DNA from: Scilla litardierei
Lineage: Eukaryota > Streptophyta > Magnoliopsida > Asparagales > Asparagaceae
Length of the DNA: 64,000 nucleotides
NCBI GenBank assembly: GCA_030789695.1
Contig: CM061141.1
Location: 163,647,579-163,711,578 of the forward strand
Reading direction: 5' to 3'
The notes beneath the pieces are model-generated. The model was not told where the DNA came from. It worked only from the letters and a program-made list of their open reading frames with translations, and did no database searches. Within the stretch, counting starts at the first letter, position 1. The number at the start of each line of letters is the position of its first letter. The translations under genes and the position numbers were made by a program. Positions 1 to 10,590 of this stretch are shown here, piece after piece.

Positions 1-899
1 ATCCCGACACCTGCGAAATGAAGTACACGATATATATAAAGCATGCAGAAGCAGACAGGAGAAATAAATACCGCATATTCAAATCGAAGCATGATAATCT
101 AGGGGTCATTCCTGGACAGGTATATAAAGTAAAATCACAAAGTAGAAGCACACCATACAGCTAGGCACGACGCACGACTCACAAAAAGCTAAGTGGACCC
201 ACGATGCATGAAATGCAAGAGGACTCGATATCCTAGGGCTAGTGAGTGTGATTATCGATGCCATGCTAGGTGTGTGAGATTTTGTGGCAATTCATCATAC
301 GGTTCATCTCTAGGAGAAAGAGATAAAAAGAAGAAAAGAAAAAGAAAAAGAAAAAGATGGAGAAAAACGACTCAAAAACGAAAAAGAAAGACTCAAATGA
401 CGCATAAAGTGCGACTCCCCCAAGATGAAGTTTGCATTGCCCTCAATGCAATAGAATTAAATACGGGAGGGCGATGAAAATGGGGGGGGATACGCACAGA
501 CACAAAAAGACACGAAAAAAAATCTAGAAAGTCACACAAATGAGACTGGAAATACGAATAAAATAAAAAAGTACACCACATGACATAAAAATAGAAAATA
601 AAATAAACTAAAAAGGGATAATCATACGACACGACAAATAAGCAAACACAGAAAGAAAAATAAAACACGACAGCACACAGAAAAAGTTTGACTTCCCCCA
701 AGCTAGACATGACAGTGCTAGCAAGATGATGTGATCGTAAAAATGCAGAGATATGCAAGGGGGAGGTCAGAAAAGAAAAGAATGGAAAGAAGGGACAAGA
801 CACGTGAATGGGTCCTCCCCCTAGCAGTGGTAAAGCAGGGCCCTGTAAAGACAGATGGGCACAAAAAGTAGGGGGAGACAAAAGCTGGATGGGAAAATA
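1..899 (-). other. Noncoding 3' region of element A
   Basis: No supported gene. The sense (minus) strand is rich in pyrimidines because of the long purine run at about 310-390 on the plus strand. It includes a conserved-looking stretch near 685-712 (sense AGCTTGGGGGAAGTCAAAC) of the kind often seen in noncoding 3' parts of Athila elements. It probably leads to the 3' polypurine tract and 3' LTR, both outside the window. Confidence 0.5.
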
Positions 900-1301
900 T
901 CAAGCAGAGGCACCACCCTCTGGGGGTGGTGATGGGGGCCTATGCTGAGGACCAGGAGTGGTGGGGGGTGGAATGTGAAGTGCGGAGACATCGGGTGGGT
1001 CAGTGCGAATGTGACGAATGAGGCTTTGAAGGACGGGCAGGTCACGCTCGACGGACTCCTGAGTTCCCCGACCACCATTTCCAGCTAGGAGGAGCATGGC
1101 CACGAACCGGTCGAATTGGTCGTCGTCCTGGAATGACACCTCGAATTCGGCATCACCAATGTAAATGGGGGAAGCGGTGTGTGGGGTGGTAGATGAATTG
1201 GTGGTGGTGGATTGAGTGGGGGGTTATATGCGATGAGCGCGACGGGTGGGCCTAGGGATGGAAGAAGTGGGTTCAGTGGGCTTAGCACGACGAGGAGGCA
1301 T
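900..1301 (-). pseudogene. Accessory ORF downstream of the internal promoter-like region of element A
   Basis: An ATG at 1301 opens a 133-codon frame with one in-frame TAA at codon 26 (1224-1226); the frame is otherwise open to the stop at 900. The N-terminus is basic (MPPRRAKP then TRRAHR). The middle is acidic and then helical (FQDDDQFDRFVAMLLLAG, later LIRHIRTDPPDV). The C-terminus is proline-rich. I do not recognise a family. It sits about 420 bp downstream of a TATA box and palindrome array like those of the LTR, where autonomous Athila elements keep an env-like or accessory gene. It may be a small regulatory protein, or the 5' exon of a larger spliced ORF. One stop makes it a recent pseudogene, unless the stop is real and a downstream start is used. 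Confidence 0.5.
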
Positions 1302-1718
1302 TGTGTGGGAGTCGTGTGTGTGTATGCGAAATACGATGAATACACACTAACGCGGCAAACGAGCAAAATGAAATTCTAGGGCAAAATAAAAATTGAGCTA
1401 AGGAGCGAGATTACCTAATTGAGTTGAAGATCGTTGCTTGTAGACGCCCCAATGCAACTCAACAGGAGCACGTGTGAAGCCGCGGTGAATCCTTCCAGCA
1501 AGTTTCGAAAATGGGGGAGAATGGGTGAAAGTTAGGGTTTTGTGTGCGGGCGAAATCGAGGAAGATGGGGAGAAATTGATGGAGAGATGGATAGGGAGAG
1601 GGGGGAGATCGATTCGGGTTGATTTAGGGGAAGAACGAGGTCAGGCGAAAGCGGGGGAGTCGAAACGGCGATCTGGAATTCGAAATCAGGCGAGGGCGGA
1701 ACGAACGGGTGGGGGCGG

Positions 1719-1729
1719 CTATTTATAGG
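1719..1729 (-). promoter_or_regulatory. TATA box inside element A
   Basis: The minus strand reads CCTATAAATAG directly after the CCGATCGG array and before a pyrimidine-rich leader containing AAAACCCTAAC, a common plant 5' leader style. The LTR of A has the same order of array then TATA at 15555-15167. This suggests an internal promoter for the accessory ORF at 900-1301. It is an inference from sequence only. Confidence 0.6.
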
Positions 1730-1745
1730 AATTTAAGTCGAACTG

Positions 1746-2081
1746 ATCGGGTGAGTTGTCACCCGATCGGTTGACTTTTAGGTCGAAATTTTTGCTGAAA
1801 GTCGGCTATAGGCGACCCGATCGGGTGAATGTCACCCGATCGGTTCGTCGCTTCACAAATTTTCCGAGAGTTTGGTACAGCTCACCCGGTCTTTCACCCG
1901 ATTGCTCAGTGTATCAACCGATCGGTTGATCATTTCCCAAGATTCCCGAGACTCCTGCACAACTTACACGGTCTGTCACTCGGTCTCGGCCAGCTTCACC
2001 TGATCGGTTCGTTGAGTGACTAATACGGCCGGCAGCTGATACATCCCAACCGGTCGGTTGAGTTATCAACCGATCGGTTGG
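1746..2081 (-). repeat. CCGATCGG palindrome array, internal copy, element A
   Basis: About eight copies of the imperfect palindrome CACCCGATCGGTTG or CAACCGATCGGTTG, at about 1746, 1760, 1814, 1832, 1914, 1996, 2047 and 2067, spaced irregularly by about 15-80 bp. The same motif is arrayed in the 5' LTR of this element (15187-15555), in both cases just upstream of a TATA box. The spacer sequence between motifs differs from the LTR, so this is not simply a second LTR. Confidence 0.8.
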
Positions 2082-2276
2082 GGCCTTGTTTTCTGCAAAA
2101 GTGCACAAACGGCCTTAGTCCCTCAAGGAAGTTCTTGCGGCTGGATTCATTTATTAAAAATAGATAAAATAAAGTTAAAAATAGTTCTAAAAATGGAAAC
2201 ACAGGGTTAGAGCATGGGTTGCCTCCCATGAAGCGCTTTTGTTTAACGCCGTTAGCTCGACGCCCGTTGATGATGT
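2082..2276 (-). other. Post-coding spacer of element A
   Basis: Directly after the gag-protease stop the minus strand carries a GTTAAACAAAAGCGCTTCAT segment and then a GGGAGGCAACCCATG segment (about 2214-2248). In Athila-type elements this kind of spacer normally follows the end of pol. Finding it directly after protease suggests that the RT-to-integrase portion was removed in the ancestor of A. An AT-rich stretch follows before the motif array. Confidence 0.55.
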
Positions 2277-4061
2277 TCAAGGTGGGCGATACGGGTGATG
2301 CCTAAAGTCTGGCATCGCTTCAGCTTCTCCCTTTGTTACAGTCGGTGGCGACAAGAAAACTTGCTCGACCACTCTCCCTTTATCGACGGGGTCCGGTGGC
2401 TTCTCTTTCATATTGGCATCCACCGCCACTCGTTTGAGGATACAGACCTCATCCCCGGTGAGCCCCATGGGCTCTTTGCCTTTTCTCCTCGTAGGAGGAG
2501 CTTTTGGGAATCCAGGAGGGATCACACGTCGGGCGACCGCCTCATCAGCAACTTCTTTCTCTGGTGAGCCAACTTGCTCTCCAAGGTCTCCCAAGTGGTC
2601 GGGGGGGTTTCTCGAGAGAATTTCCCAACAGCTGGCCCCTACAGCTCTCTCTTCTTCCAGCTCTAGCGCATTAATACTAGGATCATCCGAAGGATCGGGG
2701 TGCTTCATCGACAACCCCAAGTCAAATTCGACTCTTTCTTGGCCGACGTTGAGGGAAAGCTTCCAATTCTTCACGTCAATTAGCACACCGACGGTTGCCA
2801 TAAAGGGCCGTCCAAGGATAATAGGGGTGTGCTTGTCTTTCGGCATTTCCATCACCACAAAATCAACCGGTACTTGTACTCCTTTCACATCAACGGTGAG
2901 GTCGTCTACTACTCCCACCGGGTACTTAACCGAACGGTCAGCAAGTTGTAATGTCATGCCGGTGGGCTCCAAGTCTCCCATCCCTATTCTCTTGTATAGC
3001 GACAGGGACATTAGACTGACGCTCGCTCCTAGATCGACGAGTGCCCTCTGGAATTTCACTTCCCCAATAGAGCAAGGGATGGAGAAACTTCCTGGGTCTT
3101 TGAGCTTGGGCGGATTTGCGCGTTGAATGAGGGCGCTGCACTCCGCCGTTAATACGACCTTCTCCTTTCTGGATCCTCGTGTCACCAAGTCCTTTAGAAA
3201 TTTGGCGTATGAGGGAATTGTCTTGATGGCTTCGAGGAAGGGGATTTGTAAGCTCAGATCTTTTACCATGGCAAAGAATTTTCCATACTTCTCATCAATC
3301 TTGGCTTGGGCAAGCCGTTGTGGAAAAGGCACAACGGGCTTGAATACTCTGAGGTTCCCTTCCTCATCCTTTTTCTTCCCCTCTCTATGAACTCCCTCCG
3401 GAGTAGTTGGCTTTGGCGACGAAGCACCGTCGTCATTTAATTTCTCAATTGGTCGTTCCACGACCAACGGTGCTTCCGGTCCTTTGGGGGGCACTCTCGT
3501 GGGTATTTGCGTTCCGCTCTTCAAGACGATGATGGACACGTTCTCATGCTCATGCGTGCGCGCCAAGGTCTGATTTACCCCCCTCGGGTTCACCTCAGGC
3601 TGTGGCGATAATAGATTCTGCGGTCTCTGAAGGTTCGCCACTTGTAACCCCAGCTGGGTCACCTGATCAGTGAGGACTCCCTGTCCCATCTCCAGCTTCA
3701 GGCTTATCTTCTCCTGGTTGGTGATGTATTGAGTCAGGAGGGACTCAACCGGATAGATGGCCCTCTGCTGGCCATATTGCTGCTGGATGGGCTGCAGATT
3801 CATAGGAGCATACTGCTGATACTGTTGTGGAGGTTGTTGCTGCTGAAATTGCTTCTGCTGAAACTGCTGCTGGGGCCTAGCCGGCTGATATATCTGTTGT
3901 TGCTGCTGCTGAGTCGGTTGCTGATATGGTGCTCGGTAACTAAGGTTGGGATGATTCCGGTTGTTTGGAGAGTAGGCCAGGTTGGAGTTGGTTTGTGGTG
4001 GAAAAGGCGCATTCCCTGTATGATTGTAAAATAATGCGCTCGCCTGATCCAACGGTGGTGA
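2277..4061 (-). pseudogene. gag C-terminal part and aspartic protease of element A
   Basis: Open for 591 codons from the D insertion point to a natural stop at 2277. It begins with a Gln/Pro-rich gag tail (long QQ runs at about 3780-3920), then a region ending in KLKDPGSFSIPC, typical of Athila gag, and then a retropepsin-like protease. The protease shows the active-site loop LVDLGASVSLM, a second-half motif IILGRPFMATVGV, and an acidic tail. In this group DLGAS replaces the more usual DSGAS. The ORF stops about 160 residues after the protease, with no polymerase. It is separated from the gag N-terminus by element D, so it cannot be made in this copy. The long open frame suggests A was functional as a non-autonomous element not long before D inserted. 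Confidence 0.85.
4057..4061. repeat. Target site duplication of element D, left copy
   Basis: GGTGA abuts the TG of the left LTR and recurs at 13062-13066 directly after the CA of the right LTR. This fixes the borders of D and shows that it inserted into the gag of A. Confidence 0.95.
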
Positions 4062-4419
4062 TGTAGGAATATGATGCCCTCAAGGCCATTTATTCCTGTG
4101 TGAATAGCACAAACATCTTGTTCGAAATAACAGTAAGCTGTTTGGTAATAATTTATCTGAGTTATTTTATAATTAGATATCAACTTAGGTAAAGTCCTGA
4201 GACTTTATGCAAGGTCAAACGGGTATCGAGATGAGTATCTCGATCATGGAGAAACGTTTGACCGTCTGTAGCATAAGTCTAAAATGGTTCGTGGTCGTAG
4301 ATGTTTCGAGACAAGGATATCGAAACATCGGATAGACCATTGTGTCTTAGTCTTCACCGTTTAGCGGTGGCGATGATCTCATGATCGCTTGACTTGGCGA
4401 AGTCGAAGACGAGACACAG

Positions 4420-4441
4420 GTGCTCATTAGAATGAGTTCAC
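4420..4441 (+). other. Covarying U3 hairpin, element D 5' LTR
   Basis: Arms CTCATT (4423-4428) and AATGAG (4431-4436) close a 2-nt loop and are flanked by GTG and CAC. The same structure with compensated base pairs occurs in the solo LTR at 24699-24722 and in the LTR of F at 45461-45484. The sister copy in the right LTR is at 10949-10970. Confidence 0.65.
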
Positions 4442-4454
4442 TGAACGATCCACT

Positions 4455-4500
4455 AGAGTTATCATATGGTTATATTGACCAATCTGTCAGTGATAACTCT
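4455..4500 (+). other. Second U3 hairpin, element D
   Basis: Perfect 10-bp arms AGAGTTATCA (4455-4464) and TGATAACTCT (4491-4500) enclose 26 nt. The same arms are kept in the diverged solo LTR at 24638-24647 and 24675-24684. Confidence 0.6.
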
Positions 4501-5387
4501 GAGTGATGATAGGATAGTTGGTCTTTTGACTTGAGGTCATTTTGACAGACCTGTGCGTGAACGGTGCCACTTAGATCAACTGACCTAGCTTCGAGGCAAG
4601 GCCTGTCGAAAGGTCTTTTGATTGGGTGTCACTTGAAACGTACGAGGCGAGTAATGACCAAGAGAGTATTCGTCTCTCCCGGTCAATGGGAGTTAGTGTC
4701 GTAGAGTTAGTTCGGTCTTTAGTAAAAACTCTGCGCAGAGTATGTTGGAAGAAGTCCAACATTAGTTGACTAAAGATCGATAGAAACTAACCGGAGTCAA
4801 GTTATTGGGGTTGACAGTTTGACCGTACCCCAGACTTGATCTACACGACACAATTTAGACGAAGAGACTATAACTGCGGAATTCATCACGGAAACAGTCA
4901 GGTGGTCCCGACAAAACTCATGTCAATGAGTTAACCACATAATGATGATTCCTGAAGCAGGGACGGCAACCACTGCTCGTGGTCACTGCCGTATAGGGCT
5001 TCGAGCCCAACCTGTTGTAAGGGTCAGGCTGTAGGGTCTCACACAGAGTGCAACGCTTCGTCTAGTAATAGGTAGAAAATAGTTAGGGAGAATATTTGCA
5101 TTTGATGCAAAAGAAGAGATAAATGCATTTGATGCAATATGGTAATTGAAGCTTAGATAGGGACTATTTTGCATTTGATGCAAAAGTGATTAAATGTGTA
5201 TTAAATTGTTTAATACAATATTTAATGAAATAAACACAAGGAAAAGTTCACGGGTAAGACGGGAATGTCCCGGTCTACGCCCAGGTTCGAACGGCGTCCA
5301 AATCGGACACCGGATGCTCAAGTTAGAGCCAAAACAGCCCAAAAGATCAGACCAGGCCAAGCCCAGTAAATACATGGCAGAACAGGC

Positions 5388-5582
5388 TGCCTGGGCTAGC
5401 CCAGGCGCTGCCTGGGCTAAGCCCAGGCTCGGCCTGGGCTAGCCCAGGCGCACGCCTGGGCTTAGCCCAGGCTCGGCCTGGGCAAGCCCAGGCGCAAGCC
5501 TGGGCTTAGCCCAGGCGCGCCTGGGCTCTGCCCAGGCGCGGGCCTGGGCGAGCCCAGGCGCGACCTGGGCTCTGCCCAGGCA
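5388..5582. repeat. GCCTGGGC palindrome array, element D 5' LTR
   Basis: Nine palindromes of the form GCCTGGGCTAGCCCAGGC with a variable centre (TA, TAA, TTA, CAA, TCT, CGA), joined by 2-4 bp linkers. The right LTR of the same element has only five or six. The array lies about 370-560 bp upstream of the TATA box. Confidence 0.9.
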
Positions 5583-5946
5583 CGGTTTGGGTATTTTGGC
5601 GCGCGCTGGATGCGTGGGGCCCACCCATGGGCCCCACCTCTAGGGTTTTGAACCCTAATTGTGCTGAATCAAATGACGGCTCAGTTTTTGCGAAAAACTA
5701 GCCTAGGGCTGATCTTTGGACAGTCAATTGGAGGGTCAAACGAACTCCGATTGACGAACGGTTTTTTCCTATGCGTTCACCATTGAACACTTGTCGTATT
5801 GATAGGTTGTATCAATCCTGAAGCTCAACGGTGAGTGAGTTAAAATTCACGGAAGTTTGCACTTTGTGAAGTGCAAACTAACTTGATTTCAATTAACTCA
5901 TTATTTAGTCCCACATCGGATTTTGAGAAAAGGGGAGAGTCCGCCG

Positions 5947-5959
5947 CCTATATAAATAG
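5947..5959 (+). promoter_or_regulatory. TATA box of element D 5' LTR
   Basis: CCTATATAAATAG in a GC-rich context, with the matching copy at 12408-12420 in the right LTR. It marks the likely U3/R region and sets the direction of transcription to plus. Confidence 0.8.
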
Positions 5960-6613
5960 GGGTCTCCCCCCTTTCTCAAAACTCGTCCCAAGCTCTAGAT
6001 CTGAGCGGCTCTCGTAAATGTTGGAGCACGCTCGGATCTAAGCTTAAATTAATATTTTCTCTTCTCCCTAAATTTCTGCCTTACTCCTGCGGGCTCTAGC
6101 AAAGCCACAAAGGAGTTCGGATTCTGAATCTGAAATCTTGGCGGAGGTTTCACTCGCGTGAAACTTTCTTCGGCGCGTGGTTGGCTCGGCGGCACGGGGA
6201 TTGATCGCCTCGGGATGCGGAGCGGTTCGAGGAGCGGTTCGAGGAGCGGTTCGGGGAGCGGTTCAAGGAGCGGCTCGGCGTGGGACGGGAGCAGCTCGGA
6301 AGACGGCGCGGAACATCTCGCCTGCTCCAGGGCTGAGATTCCGGGTATGTGGTTAAAGTATTTTATTAGCATTAGTTTAGTTTAATTGCAGTAGGCTAGA
6401 TCCTTCTTGGGATGGTCAGATCCATCCCAAGTCGGCATAGATCTTGGTATAGGGTCTTGGACCTTAGGGCTAAGTTAAAAATGTTTTAACTGCATGTTAA
6501 TTAGTTAACATAGGTTTTTCTTCCGCTGCAAATGATTTTTGTGTCTATGTTCCGTCCGACTTAGGACGGTACTAGAGTTTTTGTGCACTAAGGGACCGCC
6601 AATTCCCCAACAG

Positions 6614-6625
6614 TGGTATCAGAGC
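6614..6625 (+). other. Primer binding site of element D
   Basis: TGGTATCAGAGC starts one base after the LTR and is the standard complement to plant initiator tRNA-Met. It confirms the plus orientation. Confidence 0.9.
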
Positions 6626-9600
6626 CTAGGTTTGCGTAGTCGATCTAGGTACTGCGATTACATTAAACTTGTTAATGCTTTTTAAATACTTTTAAATTTT
6701 TAAAGTTATTAGAAAATTTTAAAAATGTTTTTTTTGAAGTTCAAAATTCTATGTGATAAATTTTTTGAACATGAAAATTTTTAAAATGACGTTTTAAAAT
6801 TTATGTGATAATTTTAAAAAACTAATTTTAAATATTTAAAAAGTTTAAATTTATTTTGGATGCCTAAAAATTCTTTATATGATAAATTTTTTTTAAGCAT
6901 GGAAATTTTAAAATGGTGGTTTTAAATTTATGTGATAAATTTTAAAATTGATTTTAAGGCTTTAAATTTATGCGATAAGTTTAAAATATTTTAGATGTTT
7001 AAAAATTGTATATGATAATTTTTGAACATGGAAAACTTTTAAAGTAATGTTTTAAATTTATAAGATATTTTTTTTTAAAACTGATTTTAAAAGTCTAAAA
7101 ATAGTTTATGCGATAAACTTAGTATATTTAAATGTTAAATAGTTGTGCACTATCTTTATGCGATAAATTAGTGTAGATTTATTTTAATGGCATGTTAATC
7201 TTGTCCCTTATTTGATAACACAAGACAACCCTTTAGGTTAGCCATTAAAAATGATTAAAATTTATTACTTGAATTTTAATGACATGCTATGTTTTAATAA
7301 ATCATTAACAACAATATAAGACCTAATTCCTGATTAGGGTAGTCCTTTAAATGATTTTTAAATTATAATTGTTACAATTAATTTTCATTAAAGGACTTCG
7401 CTTCTAGCGTTGTTAATAATTTATTAAAATCCTGATAATGATTAGGGTAGCACGTGAACCTTATAGTTGATAAGGACTTAATAAAAGTTATGAAACAAAT
7501 CCTAAAAATTTTGAATTTAAGGATTCAACTAGTTGATAGGATTAATTAGTTGTTAATAAAAGCTGTTTAGTCTATGGCATACATACAAAAATGACAAGCT
7601 TCATTCAATGGACCATGATCCAGTCAATGTGCTTGGCTAAGAGTTCTGGGTCAACCCTTGCTAGTCCAAGGGGTAGTGATCCTGGCTTAGTCAATTCCCT
7701 GGCTGAGTTCCGCTGGACCGCAATGTCGCGAATCATGATTGTATGACACCCTGGACTATATCTAAGTCAAATACGTTAATGATCTTTTTCAAGATTAGTC
7801 GTAGCCCTCCTTGTTTTAGGGGTTAGTAACTATAGGACCCGCGTTATAGTTGTTGAGATACACTCAAGCTGTAACCTGGCAATCTTATAGGAACCAACTT
7901 CTTAAATACATAAGATGAAATCTTGACTAACCCTAACCGTCGTCTCGTACCCTGAGCGCCGGCGTAAGTTAAGTCAACGATGTAGTCTGCCTAGATGTAG
8001 TCTAAGACCTGACCCAAACCGACGTGTCGTGCATACACCGAGCTGAGGGGCAAGTCAGGCTAGACATGAAAACAAGGGTCCGACTAGACTAGACATTGTG
8101 ATTTGGATGAGCACACTCATGATCACGAATGGCTAGGGGCAAAAACCAATTAAGAGAGTCATATCCGATATGATCGATGAAGAGTCATCTTCCGATCACA
8201 GAGTCAATCAACTTGTTGAGCTACACTCAAGGTTGTTTAGACTCAAGGTGATTGGAACTCTTACCCATTAATTTTTAATTCGATTAAATCGTTCGTTATT
8301 AAGCTTTAAAACGTTCGTTAAAATAGTGGGAGGATATAGATAGATAAAAGCCAATCTACCTATATTTAATATTGAACATATGCTAAAACTAGGGCAAGAC
8401 TATGTTTACCGTAGGAATTAAAATATAATATTTTAATAAGTTAATTGGTCAAAAGTTGATTAATTGAATATCAAATTAAATTCTAATTGATGTAATTAAA
8501 CTATATTCTCATTTACATTAAATGACCTTCTAAAGAACAGACTTAAGAAATATGGTTTCATTAAGTTCTGGGTCCAACAAATAAATTAAAGCTACATGTC
8601 ACTCGTCTCTATATGAGGCAGCTTGAACATATAGGACATTCAAAGTATGTTTCTCCTTACAACTTGTCGAGCTACCCTCAAGGTTGTATGGACAAACAAT
8701 TTTGATCCGCAAAGTTCGAGAATTCGATTAAACCGTTTGAGTCGAATACGAGTGCATGAGCGGTGCAAGACTATGTATCCCAACCGGATCTTGAGACAAG
8801 CAACTTCTTGAGCTACACTCAAGATTGCAAAGCTCAAGCGTTTGGATACATAAGTTGCTTGCATATCTATTTATTTATGTTGATATCTAAATGTGATTTA
8901 GAAAAGGAAGAAGACACTTCGGAAAGTCAATAGAGAAAGTTAGTTTAATTTATCATTAGTAAAGGCATAAGTAGGAGGAAATGAAAACGTGACATATTTT
9001 GATGTCACATTTCGGAATAAGTTGTTATACAAAAACGTCTAACACTTTTTTGACGAATGTCGTCACATTGCTTCTGAAGCAATGTTTTGTGTTAAGTAAT
9101 TTGTAATAACTATATATATATATTAAATGTTAATATATAAATACACAAGATAGTAGCAAATTTATATGGTAAAATTAGACTAGGCCGTATCAAGAGATTA
9201 AGCTTCACAAGTCACATAAAGAGGGGTCTGACCTCTCGTATTATGAAGTCTACGGACACTTGTGAATCTTAGCCTCTTAGATACAATGGCCGAAACCCAT
9301 CTGTGAGACAGTGGGAGAATGAGTTGTCGAACTCAATCTAATACATACTGATGTACACGAGTCTAGATTAACCAAAAATAAGTTATTCGTATATTTTATT
9401 AAGACACGTGTTCTTGATGAAACACAAGTCTGATAAAATAAAGAACGAAATGACTAAAGTATTTAAACTGATTCGATTAGATCGAATGGTCAAATACTTA
9501 GCTAAATAAAATCTTGTGTAATTAAAAGAAAATGTGATTTTCTCTTAGATCAAGTCTGTTAACACATCGGTGTGTTAAAAGGTATGAATCACACTTAGTT

Positions 9601-10488
9601 AGACTTGGTGCGATCCATAAATAAGTGACTCTGAGTTAACTCCTCCCTCTGGGTTAAGTCCCAAATAGTAATGCCTAGGTTTTGATAAAGTTCTATGAGA
9701 ACATTATCAATAAGATATTCATTAAATCAATCATGAGGAAGTTGTATATTTACTCGAATTTCGTAAGACGAAAAGTCGAGTTAAGACATCATAACTGATG
9801 ATGACTTAGTCAACTTCTAGGATGAAATTCGGAGTAGTAACTCCGATTTAAAACTTGATGAAGGTCCGTGTGCGTAAATAAATTTGAGAATTTAGTTTAC
9901 GTGCCCAAGGAAAATGTTTCCTCACTTTCTGCAAGTAAATCTTTAAGTTGAAAGATTGGTGCAGAAAAGAAAATAGTGAAGTACAATAATGTTGGACGGG
10001 AACGGTTTTCATCCTAATTTCTTTAAAACGGATTATGATGAAACCGGTTTCGCCAACAGATGTGTACAGATCTACTCGGACCAAAGCCGATGTAAAACGC
10101 TTAAGTTGACCATGAAAATTTGCGCATTCACTTATAAGTTCGTTTTTCTAAATATGATTTAGACGAACCAACTTATATGAATTAGCCAGATAGTTTTTAA
10201 GGTCAGTGGGAGCGTATAAATTACATGCGAGACATCAAAGAGATGGAACATACATTTTGACAAAGTAATCAAAAGGTTTGATACTTTATCAAGAATAGTT
10301 ATGAGCCATTTAAAATGACCATTAACTAATTTAAAATCATTATCGTAAGGTACGATGAACTGGATAAGATCCAGGGAAATAAAATATTATAGATTCCGAT
10401 AGACCAAATGAATTATTTGAATGAGATTCAAATGGTTGGTCTAACACAAACATAAAAACCCCTTAAGTCTATAGAGTAGACGGTTTTA
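6626..10488 (+). other. Noncoding internal region of element D
   Basis: About 3.9 kb with no supported ORF. The stretch 6640-7140 is a very AT-rich quasi-repeat of TTTAAATTTATGTGATAA-like units. Four copies of a small hairpin, TTGAG, a 5-nt loop and CTCAA (the third with TCGAG), lie at 7853-7867, 8216-8230, 8667-8681 and 8808-8822, embedded in the longer shared context CTTGTTGAGCTACACTCAAG. These could be RNA packaging or dimerisation signals; nothing in the sequence proves this. Confidence 0.6.
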
Positions 10489-10542
10489 GCAGATCCACTC
10501 ACGAAGGCTCTATCACATGAAGTCGGGAAAACTTATGTGTAA
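10489..10542 (+). pseudogene. Relic of Copia pol C-terminus in element D
   Basis: A short frame reads ADPLTKALSHEVGKTYV then stop, about 50 bp before the purine tract. ADPLTK is the typical end of Copia RNase H and pol. I see no other pol sequence, so it marks the Copia ancestry of D rather than a gene. Confidence 0.6.
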
Positions 10543-10577
10543 AAACGGTATAAGATACCGAGATAAATGGGCCTGAG

Positions 10578-10590
10578 TGCAAGTGGGAGA
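10578..10590 (+). other. Polypurine tract of element D
   Basis: TGCAAGTGGGAGA directly precedes the right LTR (TGTAGG). The same kind of tract, AGTGCAAGTGGGAGT, precedes the LTR of element F on the minus strand near 53895. Confidence 0.8.

Larger units (their letters stand above)
4062..6612 (+). repeat. 5' LTR of element D
   Basis: Starts TGTAGGAATATGATGCC and ends CCAATTCCCCAACA, followed one base later by the primer site. It contains, in order, two U3 hairpins (4420-4441 and 4455-4500), three TGCATTTGATGCAA motifs (5097-5183), a GC-rich palindrome array (5388-5582), a TATA box (5947-5959) and a short GAGCGGTTCGAG repeat (about 6220-6275). The 80-bp length difference from the sister LTR lies mainly in the two repeat tracts. 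Confidence 0.95.

Noticed and set aside
393..881. 162-codon minus-strand frame with a hydrophobic stretch in the tail of A, possibly env-like
   Set aside because: Hydrophobicity follows from the T-rich sense strand, it overlaps the noncoding AGCTTGGGGGAAGTC motif, and no signal peptide or start context supports it.
1140..2100. 3' LTR of element A at 1100-2100, because of shared motif array and TATA
   Set aside because: The gag-protease stop lies only 200 bp upstream, the LTR start TGACGTGC is absent, and spacer sequences do not match 14210-15803.
2413..3126. 237-codon plus-strand frame opposite the A protease
   Set aside because: It is a shadow of the true minus-strand gag-protease; Ser/Pro-rich composition with no domain.
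5388..5582. CRISPR-like array of spaced palindromes
   Set aside because: Linkers are 2-4 bp, the repeats lie inside an LTR of a plant retrotransposon, and the copy differs in the sister LTR. Not a CRISPR array.
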